A program made the position numbers and the translations under genes. This document shows, piece by piece, positions 17,260 through 26,126 of a DNA stretch of 64,000 nt. The stretch's first letter is position 1. Every line of letters starts with the position of its first letter. Source of the DNA: Microbacterium caowuchunii. Its GTDB lineage: Bacteria; Actinomycetota; Actinomycetes; Actinomycetales; Microbacteriaceae. The stretch is taken from the NCBI RefSeq assembly GCF_008727755.1, contig NZ_CP044231.1, positions 2,604,001 through 2,668,000 of the forward strand, given 5' to 3'. The notes beneath the pieces are model-generated. The model searched no databases. It had not been told where the DNA came from and saw only the letters and a list, made by a program, of their open reading frames with translations.

Positions 17260-17628
17260 AGAACCCCCTTCTTTAGCGATCAACGGGGCCGAAGCCCCCT
17301 GCGGTGCATTCACGTTACATCTCGACCTCGTTGCGCCCGGGGGGCTGGCGTTTCCGCCCCGATGGGGGTAGCCCCCCCTCCCCTGTCCCTCCCCTCCCCC
17401 GCCCCCCCCTTCTTTTCCCGCGAGACTGCATAGGCGGCACGAAACAGCGGCTGGTTACGTCCGTCTCGTGCTGTGCGTGCAGTCTCGCGGGGATGGATGG
17501 CGCGGGGGCGCGGGCGGGCGAGCGCGCCGCGCGGGCCGTGTCAAGGACCTGCGCGGATGCGGGACCTCCCGGCAGGCTCGACCAACGGGCCGGGCACGCC
17601 GATCGGTCGCGCCGAGAAGGGAGAGCGC
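17260..17628. other. Intergenic region with C-tracts and repeat copy 2
   Basis: No gene is supported. The region holds the csbD-like promoter, a C-rich tract around 17370-17410, the 75-bp palindromic repeat at 17417-17491 and the leader of the DUF2243 gene. Confidence 0.6.
17417..17491 (+). repeat. 75-bp nested palindromic repeat, copy 2
   Basis: This copy has the same length and the same perfect 14-bp arms as the copies at 1312 and 18969. The inner arms are GCACGAAAC and GTCTCGTGC, with one mismatch. It differs from copy 3 at 3 of 47 internal positions. It lies between csbD and the DUF2243 gene. Confidence 0.88.
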
Positions 17629-18123
17629 ATGACAACGGGTGACCTCGCCGGAACAGAGAGGCAGACCGCCCCACGTGCCGACCTGTCGACCCGCACCCTG
17701 TGGTCCGGCATCCTGTTCGGCGTCGGTCTCGTCGCGTTCCTGGACGAGGCGGTGTTCCACCAGATCCTGCACTGGCACCATTTCTACGACCGCGGCACGC
17801 CCGCACTCGGACTCGTCTCGGATGGCGTCTTCCACGCCGTCAGCTGGCTCGCGACGATCGGCGGCCTCTTCCTCCTCGCAGACCTGCGCCGCCGCGGACC
17901 GCTGCGGTGGCCGCGCTGGTGGGGCGGCGTACTGCTGGGCGCCGGCGCATTCCAGCTCTACGACGGCACCATCCAGCACAAGCTGCTCGGCATCCATCAG
18001 ATCCGCTACGTGCCCGACCTGATCGTCTACGACGTGATCTGGAACGTCGTGGCCGCGGCTCTCGTGGTGGCCGGGATCGTGCTGACGGTCCGCACCCGGC
18101 GCGCGCCGGCGTCCGCGGGCTGA
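17629..18123 (+). CDS. DUF2243 membrane protein
   Basis: The 164-residue protein has four membrane segments (LWSGILFGVGLVAFLDEAVF, AVSWLATIGGLFLLADL, WWGGVLLGAGAFQLYDG and VVAAALVVAGIVLTV). Conserved polar motifs sit between them: HQILHWHHFYD and YDGTIQHKLLGIHQI, characteristic of DUF2243. ATG 17629 follows AAGGGAGAG. It lies 3 bp before the CtaG-like gene, a common pairing, suggesting a joint role in copper handling or cytochrome oxidase assembly. The His-rich loops could bind metal; that is inference. Confidence 0.88.
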   Translation: MTTGDLAGTERQTAPRADLSTRTLWSGILFGVGLVAFLDEAVFHQILHWHHFYDRGTPALGLVSDGVFHAVSWLATIGGLFLLADLRRRGPLRWPRWWGGVLLGAGAFQLYDGTIQHKLLGIHQIRYVPDLIVYDVIWNVVAAALVVAGIVLTVRTRRAPASAG

Positions 18124-18126
18124 CCC

Positions 18127-18915
18127 GTGCACGGTCACGACTCCTCCGCCGTCTCCGCCGAGGTATACCTGGCGACGCCGTTCGGCTTCGCGCTGCTCGC
18201 GTACGCGATCGGCGTGGGATTGCAGCGGCACCGCGGGCGGGCGTGGCCGTGGTGGCGCAGTGCGCTGTGGGTCGCGGGGATCGCCGCCGCTGCCTCCGGG
18301 TTCGTGGGTCCGCTCGCCGCAGCGTCCCACGGGGACTTCGTCGCCCACACCTGGGCGCACCTGCTGGTCGGGATGGTCGCGCCCGTCTTCCTCGTCCTCG
18401 CCGCGCCCGTCACGCTCGCGCTCCGGTCTCTTCCGCTCGTCCCCGCGCGACGGCTGTCCGGGATGCTGCGCAGCATCCCGGCCCGTATCCTCACGACACC
18501 GGCGGTCGCGGCGGTGCTGAACGTCGGCGGTCTCTGGGTGCTCTACACGACGCCGCTGTTCGAGGCGATGCAGCGGAGCGCGTGGGTGCACCTGTTCGTG
18601 ATGACCCATCTCCTGCTGGCCGGGTACCTCTTCACGGTCTCCCTCGTCCCGGTGGACCCCGCCCCGCACCGGGCGGGCTACCCGATGCGCGCCGCGGTGC
18701 TCGTGCTGGTCCTCGCGGCGCACGGGATCCTCACGAAGGTGATCTACTCGGATCCACCCATGGGCGTGCGGGCGGCGGATGCCGAGGCCGGCGCGATGCT
18801 GATGTTCACGGCCGGGGATCTCGTCGACGCGGTCATCGTCGCCGTCCTGTGCGCGCAGTGGTACCGCGAGGCCGGTCGCGCCCTCCGCCGCTCCGCGGCC
18901 CCGCGCCCCGCCTGA
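18127..18915 (+). CDS. Caa3-type cytochrome c oxidase assembly factor (CtaG-like)
   Basis: This 262-residue integral membrane protein has about seven membrane spans. Family motifs include HTWAHLLVGMVAPVFLVLAAPVTLALR, LYTTPLFE, WVHLFVMTHLLLAGYLF and the polar ending GDLVDAVIVAVLCAQWY of the Caa3_CtaG family. The family assists insertion of copper into terminal oxidase in Bacillus. It starts with GTG 18127 directly after the DUF2243 gene and is almost certainly cotranscribed. No oxidase genes are nearby. Confidence 0.88.
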   Translation: MHGHDSSAVSAEVYLATPFGFALLAYAIGVGLQRHRGRAWPWWRSALWVAGIAAAASGFVGPLAAASHGDFVAHTWAHLLVGMVAPVFLVLAAPVTLALRSLPLVPARRLSGMLRSIPARILTTPAVAAVLNVGGLWVLYTTPLFEAMQRSAWVHLFVMTHLLLAGYLFTVSLVPVDPAPHRAGYPMRAAVLVLVLAAHGILTKVIYSDPPMGVRAADAEAGAMLMFTAGDLVDAVIVAVLCAQWYREAGRALRRSAAPRPA

Positions 18916-18968
18916 CCCACCCGCCCCGCCCCTGCCCGACCGTCTGCCCCGCGCCGCGGCATCCCCTT

Positions 18969-19043
18969 CCCGCGAGACTGCATAGCCAGCACGAAACAGC
19001 GGCTGGTTACGTCCGTCTCGTGGTGTGCGTGCAGTCTCGCGGG
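18969..19043 (+). repeat. 75-bp nested palindromic repeat, copy 3
   Basis: This has the same orientation as copy 2, and its inner arms have one mismatch. It sits between the convergent CtaG-like gene and the end of the catabolic operon, so it may also act as a bidirectional terminator. Confidence 0.88.
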
Positions 19044-19069
19044 AGAGAGAAGCCGCCCGACCCGCAGCC

Positions 19070-20989
19070 TCAGATCACGCGGTCGTTGCCGCCGTCCACG
19101 CTCAGGTGTGCTCCGGTCGTCGCGGGGAACGACTCGCAGAACGCCACCACGGCCTCGGCCACCGTGGCGCTGCGCACCTCCACCTGCAGCAGGTTGCGGG
19201 TGCGGTACTCCTCCACCGTGAGCCCGTAGTTCGCAGCGCGCGCGGCGAGCAGTTCGGGCGTCCAGATCGCGGTGTCGAACACCGCATCCGGCTCCACCTG
19301 GTTCACCCGGATGCCGTCACCCGCCCATTCCAGGGCGGCGACGCGCGCGAGCTGGGCCGCGGCGGTCTTGCTCGCGGAGTACGCGGCCACCCCGGGACCG
19401 GGGGCCACGACGTTCTTGGTCGAGACCAGCACGACGCGCCCGCCGCGGGGTGCGCGGCGCAGGAACGGGTGCACGGCGCGCAGCAGCCGCGCCGCCGCGG
19501 TCACGTTCACGCGGAACGCGCGGTCCCACACCTCGTCGTCGAGTTCGGCGATCGGCTGGCTGGGCGGGAAGATCCCGGCCGCGATCACGACCATGTCGAT
19601 GCCGCCGAAGTCCCGCACCGCGAGATCCACGGCGGTGGCGAGGACGGCCGGGTCGCTCACGTCGCCCACGACGCCACGCCAGGCGTCCCCGGGGACGACC
19701 GTGCGCACCGCCTCGGAGAGGTCGATCCCGATCACGGCGGCGCCGTCGGCGGCGAGCTGCTCGGCCACGGCGCGGCCGATCCCGGATGCGGCGCCGGTCA
19801 CGATCGCGACCTCGCCGGTCAGGGGCTTGCGCGTGCGTCCGGCGAGCTTCGCCTGCTCGAGCGACCAGTACTCGATGTCGAACGTGTCGCCCTCGTCGAG
19901 CGAGCGGTAGCCGCCGAGCCGGTCGGCGGCATCGATGACGTCCATGGTGTGCAGCGCGACGTCGCTGGTGACCCGCAGGGCGGACACCGACTCGCCGGCT
20001 ACGAGGAAGCCGAGGTCGCGGTCGAACACGACCCGCGGCGCCGGGTCGAGCTCCGTGATCCCGGTCGCACTCCGCGACCGGTGCGCCGCGACGTACGCGC
20101 GGTACCGCTCGGCGTACGCGGCGACATCCGTCCCGACGAGCGGGGAGCGCTTCGTGTAGAGGACGTGCTCGGGGGTCGCGGTGCCGCGGCCGGTGACGGT
20201 CTCGAGGTCGTCGCGCCGGGCGAAGGCGAGACCGCGGGCGGATGCGGACTGGCGCACGAGCATCGGCCGCCCGGCGCAGGCGGACACGGCCGAACGCAGC
20301 TCCGCGATGGTCTCCGCATCACCGCAGCGTTGCACGCTCTCCCCCGGGTCGCCCCAGGCGGTCACCCCGGCCGCGTCCGCGGCGCGCGCGACGAGTTCGC
20401 GGTGGCGGGCGAGCGTCGCATCCGCGTCGTCCCCGAAGGTGAACAGGCCGTGGTTGCGCAGGACGACCGCGTCGACGCCGGTCACATCGGTCCCGGCGAT
20501 GAGCCGGGCGAGCGGGAAGCCCGGCATGACGTAGGGCAGCACGAGCACGCCCTCGCCGAGGATGCCGGCGATGTCGGCATCCGGCACGTCGCGGTTGGTG
20601 AGCGACACGATCGCGTCGGCGTGCGAGTGCAGCACGACGCGTCCGGGCAGGTAGGCGTGCAGCAGGGCCTCGATGGATGCGGTGGGTGCGCCCGCGTCCA
20701 GGGAGGCCTGGCGCAGCTCATTAACCATCGTGGCATCGTCGAGGTGCTCGAGCTGCAGCAGCTCGTGCAGGCGGTCGCGGCGCAGCGGGGCGAACCCGGC
20801 GGCCTCGATCGTGCCGAGGTTCCAGCCGCTGCCCTTGACGAGGACCAGCTCGACAGTGGCGCCGGTCACGTCGGTGCCGGTCGTCTTGATGGAGGTGTTG
20901 CCGCCGCCGTGCAGGACGAAGGCGGGGTCGGCGCCGAGCGCGCGGCTGACCCGCACGATCTCGTCGACGGCGTTCCGGTGATCGGTCAT
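19070..20989 (-). CDS. Bifunctional class II aldolase / short-chain dehydrogenase
   Basis: This 639-residue fusion has an N-terminal class II aldolase/adducin domain (about 1-230) with GGGNTSIK, metal ligands HSH at 121-123 and His180 in RNHG. The C-terminal short-chain dehydrogenase domain (about 388-639) has the NAD loop TGAASGIG at 398-405, Ser523 and the YSASK active site (Tyr537, Lys541). It resembles fusions that cleave rhamnulose-1-phosphate-like ketose phosphates and oxidise the released aldehyde. ATG 20989 overlaps the kinase stop by 4 bp. It is the last gene of the operon. The exact substrate is not deducible. Confidence 0.88.
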   Translation of the reverse strand: MTDHRNAVDEIVRVSRALGADPAFVLHGGGNTSIKTTGTDVTGATVELVLVKGSGWNLGTIEAAGFAPLRRDRLHELLQLEHLDDATMVNELRQASLDAGAPTASIEALLHAYLPGRVVLHSHADAIVSLTNRDVPDADIAGILGEGVLVLPYVMPGFPLARLIAGTDVTGVDAVVLRNHGLFTFGDDADATLARHRELVARAADAAGVTAWGDPGESVQRCGDAETIAELRSAVSACAGRPMLVRQSASARGLAFARRDDLETVTGRGTATPEHVLYTKRSPLVGTDVAAYAERYRAYVAAHRSRSATGITELDPAPRVVFDRDLGFLVAGESVSALRVTSDVALHTMDVIDAADRLGGYRSLDEGDTFDIEYWSLEQAKLAGRTRKPLTGEVAIVTGAASGIGRAVAEQLAADGAAVIGIDLSEAVRTVVPGDAWRGVVGDVSDPAVLATAVDLAVRDFGGIDMVVIAAGIFPPSQPIAELDDEVWDRAFRVNVTAAARLLRAVHPFLRRAPRGGRVVLVSTKNVVAPGPGVAAYSASKTAAAQLARVAALEWAGDGIRVNQVEPDAVFDTAIWTPELLAARAANYGLTVEEYRTRNLLQVEVRSATVAEAVVAFCESFPATTGAHLSVDGGNDRVI

Positions 20990-22476
20990 GCGCAGGCCTC
21001 CCAGACTCCCCGCATCGCGGTGAGGACGCGGTCGAATGTCGCGGCCTGCGTGCGGTAGTCCGCCGCGGCCTCCCCCGGCGCGACCACCAGTCGCGGGTCG
21101 GGCTCGGTGTTCCAGGCGTCGGTGACCATGCCCACGCCGTGGGCGGCCAGCGACGAGACGCCGCGGGCGCCCAGCTCGGTGCCGAGCTGGCGGCGCATCG
21201 GATGCCCGACGATGTCGGCGAACATCTGCGCCCAGACGGGGTTCTTCGCTCCGCCGCCGGCGAGGGTCCAGGGGCCGTCCGAGACGGCGGCGCCGCTCGA
21301 GCGCACCTTCCCGAGCTGCACCCGGTGGTACTGGGTGATGCCCTCCGCCACCGCGCGGGCGACGTGCGCGTAACCGTGACTGTCCTTGATCCCGAGGAAC
21401 GTGCCGGATGCCCCGAGGTGCTCGGGCGCGCCGTGGATGAAGGGCAGGAACAGCAGTCCGTCGGCGAGCGGCGGGGCGTCCTGGCCCGCCTCCAGCAGAT
21501 CGCGCGGAGTGACCGGGATGGTGGCGCTCGCGCCGAGGAGACCGGCCGCCCACTCGATGCTGGCGGCGGATGTCGGGGCGACCTCCATCGCGAGCATGGC
21601 GTTCTCGTCCGGCAGCAGGGCGTTCAGCGTCACGCGCGGGGGCACGGTATCGGCGGGCACGACGACGCTGTTGATCGCCCAGGTGCCGACGATCACGGTG
21701 ACGTCACCGAGGGCGGTGGCACCGGCCCCGAGGGCACTGGCGACGCAGTCCATGCAGCCGGCCGCGACCGGGGTCCCGGCCGGGACGCCGGTGCGCTCGG
21801 ATGCGGCGGCCGTCACCGCGCCGACGATCTCGTCCGAGCCGCGGAGGGCGGGGAACAGCCGGGCGTCCTCCTGCGGGAGGCCGAGCAGATCGAGGACCGC
21901 GGGCTCGTAGGCGCGGGCGCTGAGGTTGACCAGGCCGCATCCGGATGCGTCGGAGTAGTCGGCGCTGGGCGCACCCGTGAGGCACACCGTGAGCCAGTCC
22001 TTGCAGGTGAGGGCCCACCGGGCCTTCGCCAGCGTCTCCGGCTCGTTGTCGTGCAGCCACCGCAGCAGCACACCGGGCTGCGCCGCCCACGGCATCGATC
22101 CGGTGAGCAGGCGCACCCGCTCGACGTGCGCGGGGTCGAGGGCGGCGACGACGCCCTCCGCGCGGCTGTCGGTCGAGGCGATCGCGGGGCGCACCGGACG
22201 CAGCTCGTCATCGACGAGGTAGAGCCCGTTGCCGTGGCCGGTCGCGGCGATCGCACCGATCGTCCACCCCTCGCGCAGGAGCTCCGCGGTGAGGTCGCGG
22301 AGCACGTCCGCGACCACGTCCCACAGGGCGTCCATGTCGATCTCCTGCCGCTCGCGCGACACCGCCACCCGGGGGTTCGGTGCGGAGACGGTGCGGATCT
22401 CGTCGCCGCGTTCGTCGAAAGCGGCGGCCTTGGCCGAGGTCAGCCCGACATCGATGCCGATGACACAGGTCTTCAT
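20986..22476 (-). CDS. FGGY-family carbohydrate/polyol kinase
   Basis: This 496-residue kinase of the ASKHA fold has the N-terminal phosphate loop GIDVGLTSAKAAAFD and the catalytic-base region STDSRAEG. Central motifs include CKDWLTVCLTG and GCMDCVASALGAGA, and the adenine motif LAGGGAKNPVWAQMFADI is C-terminal. It should phosphorylate a pentose-, tetrose- or polyol-like substrate after import. Homology to LyxK/EryA-like kinases is an impression, not a search result. AAGGACG precedes ATG 22476. It overlaps the aldolase/dehydrogenase gene by 4 bp and lies 23 bp after the dehydrogenase gene. Confidence 0.88.
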   Translation of the reverse strand: MKTCVIGIDVGLTSAKAAAFDERGDEIRTVSAPNPRVAVSRERQEIDMDALWDVVADVLRDLTAELLREGWTIGAIAATGHGNGLYLVDDELRPVRPAIASTDSRAEGVVAALDPAHVERVRLLTGSMPWAAQPGVLLRWLHDNEPETLAKARWALTCKDWLTVCLTGAPSADYSDASGCGLVNLSARAYEPAVLDLLGLPQEDARLFPALRGSDEIVGAVTAAASERTGVPAGTPVAAGCMDCVASALGAGATALGDVTVIVGTWAINSVVVPADTVPPRVTLNALLPDENAMLAMEVAPTSAASIEWAAGLLGASATIPVTPRDLLEAGQDAPPLADGLLFLPFIHGAPEHLGASGTFLGIKDSHGYAHVARAVAEGITQYHRVQLGKVRSSGAAVSDGPWTLAGGGAKNPVWAQMFADIVGHPMRRQLGTELGARGVSSLAAHGVGMVTDAWNTEPDPRLVVAPGEAAADYRTQAATFDRVLTAMRGVWEACA

Positions 22477-22499
22477 GGTGCGTCGTCCTTCTTCCGCGC

Positions 22500-24152
22500 T
22501 CAGAGCATTCCGCTCGGAGCGGTCCCTGCTCGTAGCGCTCGCGGCATGAAGCGGCGAACCGAATCACGGTATCGCGCGAGTTCGGCATCCGCCTGCTCGG
22601 GGGTCCATCCGGCGTAGGTGACGAGCACCGCGGCCGCGCGCGGCGCGGCGGCGAGGCCCACGTCGCTGCCGAGGGCGATCACGGTGCGCCGCAGCAGGAC
22701 GTCCTCGAGGGTGACGGCGCCCTCCTCGCGGACGGCGTGCAGCACCTCGGCGGCGATCGCGCCGGACTCCTCGTCGATGACCTCGGCGAGGGCGGGATCG
22801 GATGCGGCGAGCATCTCGATCGGCCGGGCGAGGGCGCCGTACACGTCGGCGAGACGGGCGGCGCTGCGCTCGGGCAGGGCGCTGCGGGCGATGAACTCGG
22901 CGCGGAAGCGGCCCACGGTCTCGGCGGGCGCCCCGGGGAACCGTGCCTCTCGGGTCGGCGAGGCCTCGCGCGGCATCCCGAGCGCCTTCTCGATCTTGCG
23001 CAGGGTCTGCTCGCCGAGCGCGCGGTGCGTCGTGTACTTGCCGCCGATGATCGTCATGAGCCCGGACGCATCGCCGTCGTGGACGATGATCTCGCTGTCT
23101 CGGCTGACCGAGGACGGGTCCTTCAGATCGGCGACGTAGGGCAGCGGGCGCACGCCGGAGTACGACCAGAGCACGTCCGCGGGAGCAAGCCCCGCCTCCG
23201 GGATGATCGTGTTCACCGAGTGCAGCAGGTAGGCGACCTCGTCCTCGTCGATCGCGATGTCCTCGATCGAGCCGTCATAGGGCAGATCGGTCGTGCCGAT
23301 CATGAACCGGCCGTCCCACCAGGGCAGCACGAACATCGGCCGGCCGTCCTGGGGCGAATCGAAGAAGATGCAGGTGTCGGGGGCGCCCGGGAAGGAGTCC
23401 ACGACGAGGTGGCTGCCCTTGGTGGGGCCGATCTTGCGGGCGTGGGGGCCGGCGAGGTCGAGGACGCTGTCCACCCACGGGCCGGCGGCGTTGACCACCA
23501 CCGGGGCGCGGAGTTCCCGCTCCTCGCCCGTGACGCGGTCGCGGTAGACGACGCCCGCGACGCGGCCACCCTCGCGCAGCAGCGAGACGACGGGGGTGTG
23601 GGTCAGGATGGTGGCGCCGTGCCGGTCCGCGTCGATCGCGATCTCGGTCGCGAAGCGCTCGGTCACCGGCACGTGGGCGTCCTGGAAGAGACCGCCCCAC
23701 TTGACGCCGGCCTTGGCGACGGAGGGCCAGTCGCGCTTGAGCCGGCCGGAGAACACGATGCGGTTCAGCGGCAGCTTCTTGCCGATGGCGAGCACGTCGT
23801 GCACGATCAGGCCGCACGACATCAGCCAGCCGGGGGTCTTGTTCCACCGGGCGAAGGGGATGAGCATGGGGTACGGCAGCACGAGGTGGGGCGCCGTGGT
23901 CAGCAGGATGTTCCGCTCCCGGATCGACTCGAAGACGAGCGGGATCTCCATCCGCGGCAGGTACTTGAGCCCGCCGTGGATGAGGCGGGTCGAGATCGCC
24001 GAGGTGCGGGCGGCGATGTCGTCGCGGTCGATCATGACGACGTGAAGGCCACGGGCGGCGGCTTCACGCGTGATGGCGAGGCCGTTGATGCCGGCGCCGA
24101 TGACGACGACATCCGCCGAACGCGGCGCACTGTAAGTGTTGAGACGGGGCAT
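22500..24152 (-). CDS. GlpD/EryB-like FAD-dependent sugar-phosphate dehydrogenase
   Basis: The 550-residue protein starts with the FAD-binding GAGINGLAITREAAARG (glycines 19, 21, 24). It has the GlpD motifs STRLIHGGLKYL, VNAAGPWVDSVLD, GTTDLPYDG and SYSGVRPLP, plus a GlpD C-terminal cap. Members oxidise glycerol-3-phosphate or erythritol-phosphate and pass electrons to quinone at the membrane. Placement beside an FGGY kinase suggests it oxidises the phosphorylated polyol. It starts at ATG 24152 after AAGGACC, just downstream of a strong hairpin at 24171-24202. Confidence 0.88.
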   Translation of the reverse strand: MPRLNTYSAPRSADVVVIGAGINGLAITREAAARGLHVVMIDRDDIAARTSAISTRLIHGGLKYLPRMEIPLVFESIRERNILLTTAPHLVLPYPMLIPFARWNKTPGWLMSCGLIVHDVLAIGKKLPLNRIVFSGRLKRDWPSVAKAGVKWGGLFQDAHVPVTERFATEIAIDADRHGATILTHTPVVSLLREGGRVAGVVYRDRVTGEERELRAPVVVNAAGPWVDSVLDLAGPHARKIGPTKGSHLVVDSFPGAPDTCIFFDSPQDGRPMFVLPWWDGRFMIGTTDLPYDGSIEDIAIDEDEVAYLLHSVNTIIPEAGLAPADVLWSYSGVRPLPYVADLKDPSSVSRDSEIIVHDGDASGLMTIIGGKYTTHRALGEQTLRKIEKALGMPREASPTREARFPGAPAETVGRFRAEFIARSALPERSAARLADVYGALARPIEMLAASDPALAEVIDEESGAIAAEVLHAVREEGAVTLEDVLLRRTVIALGSDVGLAAAPRAAAVLVTYAGWTPEQADAELARYRDSVRRFMPRALRAGTAPSGML

Positions 24153-24170
24153 GTGCTGTGGTCCTTCACG

Positions 24171-24202
24171 CTTGCGGGCGCCCCGTCCGGGGCGCCCGCA
24201 AG
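24171..24202 (-). terminator. Mid-operon 14-bp-stem hairpin
   Basis: CTTGCGGGCGCCCC (24171-24184) and its exact complement (24189-24202) surround a 4-nt GTCC loop, in the 56 bp between the aldolase stop and the dehydrogenase start. It could terminate most transcripts coming from the transporter genes or protect the upstream mRNA. Confidence 0.75.
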
Positions 24203-24208
24203 ACCGGT

Positions 24209-25081
24209 TCAGTGGGAGAGGGACTGGAAGAGCTCGTAGGCCTCGGCGGGGGTGAGCCCGTCGTGCACGACGCCGCGGATGGCGGAGAGCATGGCCGCGG
24301 GGTGCTCGGACTGGAACACGTTCCGGCCCATGTCGACGCCGGCCGCGCCCTCCTGGATGGCCTGGTAGGAGATGCGCAGGGCCTCCTTCTCCTCGACCTT
24401 CTTGCCACCGGCGATGACGATCGGCACGGGGCAGGAGCTGGTGACCGTCTCGAAGCCGTCCTCGACGTAGTATGTCTTCACGAACGCGGCGCCGAGCTCG
24501 GCGCTGATGCGGGTCGCGAGGCGGAAGTAGCGCGCGTCGCGCACCATGTCGCGGCCGACCGCGGTCACCGCGAGCACCGGGATGCCGGTGCGCTGACCCT
24601 GGTCGACGAGCGTGGTGAGGTTCTTGACCGACTTGGTCTCGTTGTCACCGCCGATGAACACCTGCACCGCGAGGGCGGCCGCATCCAGGCGCACGGCGTC
24701 GTCGATCGAGACCGCGATCTCCTCGTCCGAGAGCTCCTTGAGGACGCTGGGGCCGCCGGAGGCGCGCAGCACGATGCCCTTGCCGTTCTCGGCCGGGATG
24801 GTGGTGCGCAGGGCACCGCGGGTGCACATGAGCGCGTCGGCCTGCGGGACCAGCGGCAGGATGGACCGCTCGAGGTTCTCGAGACCCGAGGTGGGGCCCT
24901 GGAAGTAACCGTGGTCGAAGGCCAGCATGAGGGTCTTGCCGTCGGCCGGGTCGAACACGCGCGACAGACGCGCGCGCATGCCCCAGTCCTGGCCCGACTG
25001 CCCCTTCAGGTGGAAACCGGCGGAGGGAGCGCTGGCCCCCGAGAAGTCGGTTCCGTCGCGGAGGTCGTCGAGGTCAGCCAT
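24209..25081 (-). CDS. LsrF-like class I aldolase/thiolase
   Basis: This 290-residue TIM-barrel enzyme of the DeoC/FbaB/LsrF group resembles E. coli LsrF from end to end. It begins [13 protein letters not shown] and has [40 protein letters not shown] and [17 protein letters not shown]. Lys202 in [10 protein letters not shown] matches the LsrF Schiff-base lysine. LsrF acts on phosphorylated autoinducer-2 breakdown products. Here the neighbours (GlpD-like, FGGY kinase, aldolase/SDR) differ from lsr operons, so it more likely cleaves or transfers from another ketose phosphate. It starts at ATG 25081 after AAGGAGTCC and overlaps the permease by 8 bp. Confidence 0.88.
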   Translation of the reverse strand: MADLDDLRDGTDFSGASAPSAGFHLKGQSGQDWGMRARLSRVFDPADGKTLMLAFDHGYFQGPTSGLENLERSILPLVPQADALMCTRGALRTTIPAENGKGIVLRASGGPSVLKELSDEEIAVSIDDAVRLDAAALAVQVFIGGDNETKSVKNLTTLVDQGQRTGIPVLAVTAVGRDMVRDARYFRLATRISAELGAAFVKTYYVEDGFETVTSSCPVPIVIAGGKKVEEKEALRISYQAIQEGAAGVDMGRNVFQSEHPAAMLSAIRGVVHDGLTPAEAYELFQSLSH

Positions 25082-26126
25082 GAAGGGACTCCTTCTTTTC
25101 TGTGGTGGTGGGGACCGCCCGGGACGAGCCCGGGGAGAGTGAGGCGCGCAGGCGCCGGATGGTGGCCCGGCCCGTGCCGGTGGAGGCCGAGGCGATGATC
25201 ACGACGAGGACGACGAGCACGCCCTTGAGCACGTTCTGCGCACCGACGGACCAGCCGACGAGGTTCAGCAGACCGGAGAGGAGCACGAAGAAGAGCGCAC
25301 CGGTCCACGCGCCCGCGGGTACCGGGCGTCCGCCGGAGATGAGCGTCCCGCCGATGACGACGACCGCGATGGAGTCGAGCATGTACGACGTGCCGAGCAC
25401 GGTGCTGGGCGAGATGAACGCGGCCAGCAGGCCCCCGACGAGACCGGCGAACCCGGCGCTGAGCAGGTAGGCGGTGGCGGTGACGCCGGCCACCTTGATG
25501 CCGGCCCGCTCGGCGGCGCGGTCGCTCTGACCGACGGCGATGATCGAGAGTCCGAGCCGGGTGTGCTTCAGCACGAACCAGATCACGACGGTGACGAGGA
25601 CGACCAGCAGGGCGATCGCCGGGATGCCGAGCACCTTCGCGTTGACGAAGGAGCGCAGGGCCGGGTCGGCCGAGCCGCGGGCCGCATCCGCCAGCAGCAG
25701 GGTGGCGCTGGTGACGATGAGGCTCGTGGCGAGGGTGGCGATGATCGGCGGCACGCGCAGGAGCAGGATGGCGGCGACGCTGATGAGCCCCGCGGCGACA
25801 CCTGCGCCCGCGGCGGCGAGGAGCCCCGCCACGGGACCCGCCGTGGCACCCACGGCGACCGAGATGTACGACGTCATCGAGATGATCGTGCCGACCGAGA
25901 CGTCGATGTTGCCGGGTCCGAGGGTGATCACGATCATCTGCCCGAGCGCCACGAGCACGAGGAACGGGGCGAGCGAGAGCGCCTGGGTGAGCGGGTCGAG
26001 CGGGGCGCCGGGGCGCACCGAGATGATGACGGCCCAGACGGCGAGCACGCCGATGAGCGACCAGCCCCAGGCGGGCCAGACGAAACCGCGGCGGGCGCGG
26101 GTGGCGCTGTTGTCGAGGGCGTTCAT
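25074..26126 (-). CDS. Sugar ABC transporter permease 2
   Basis: The 350-residue protein belongs to the RbsC/BPD-2 permease family, with about nine membrane spans. The EAA-like region reads [26 protein letters not shown], and the glycine-rich segment is [26 protein letters not shown] 26126 overlaps the first permease's stop by 4 bp, so the long open frame upstream is not coding. It pairs with the other permease to form a heterodimeric channel for the binding-protein-dependent importer. Confidence 0.9.
   Translation of the reverse strand: MNALDNSATRARRGFVWPAWGWSLIGVLAVWAVIISVRPGAPLDPLTQALSLAPFLVLVALGQMIVITLGPGNIDVSVGTIISMTSYISVAVGATAGPVAGLLAAAGAGVAAGLISVAAILLLRVPPIIATLATSLIVTSATLLLADAARGSADPALRSFVNAKVLGIPAIALLVVLVTVVIWFVLKHTRLGLSIIAVGQSDRAAERAGIKVAGVTATAYLLSAGFAGLVGGLLAAFISPSTVLGTSYMLDSIAVVVIGGTLISGGRPVPAGAWTGALFFVLLSGLLNLVGWSVGAQNVLKGVLVVLVVIIASASTGTGRATIRRLRASLSPGSSRAVPTTTEKKESLHG

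Noticed and set aside
1312..19043. CRISPR repeats
   Set aside because: The three 75-bp units are separated by 1.5 to 16 kb of genes, are palindromic throughout and have no spacers.
19025..21058. 677-codon plus-strand frame
   Set aside because: Antisense to the aldolase/dehydrogenase fusion, which has intact active-site motifs; no ribosome site or recognisable domain.
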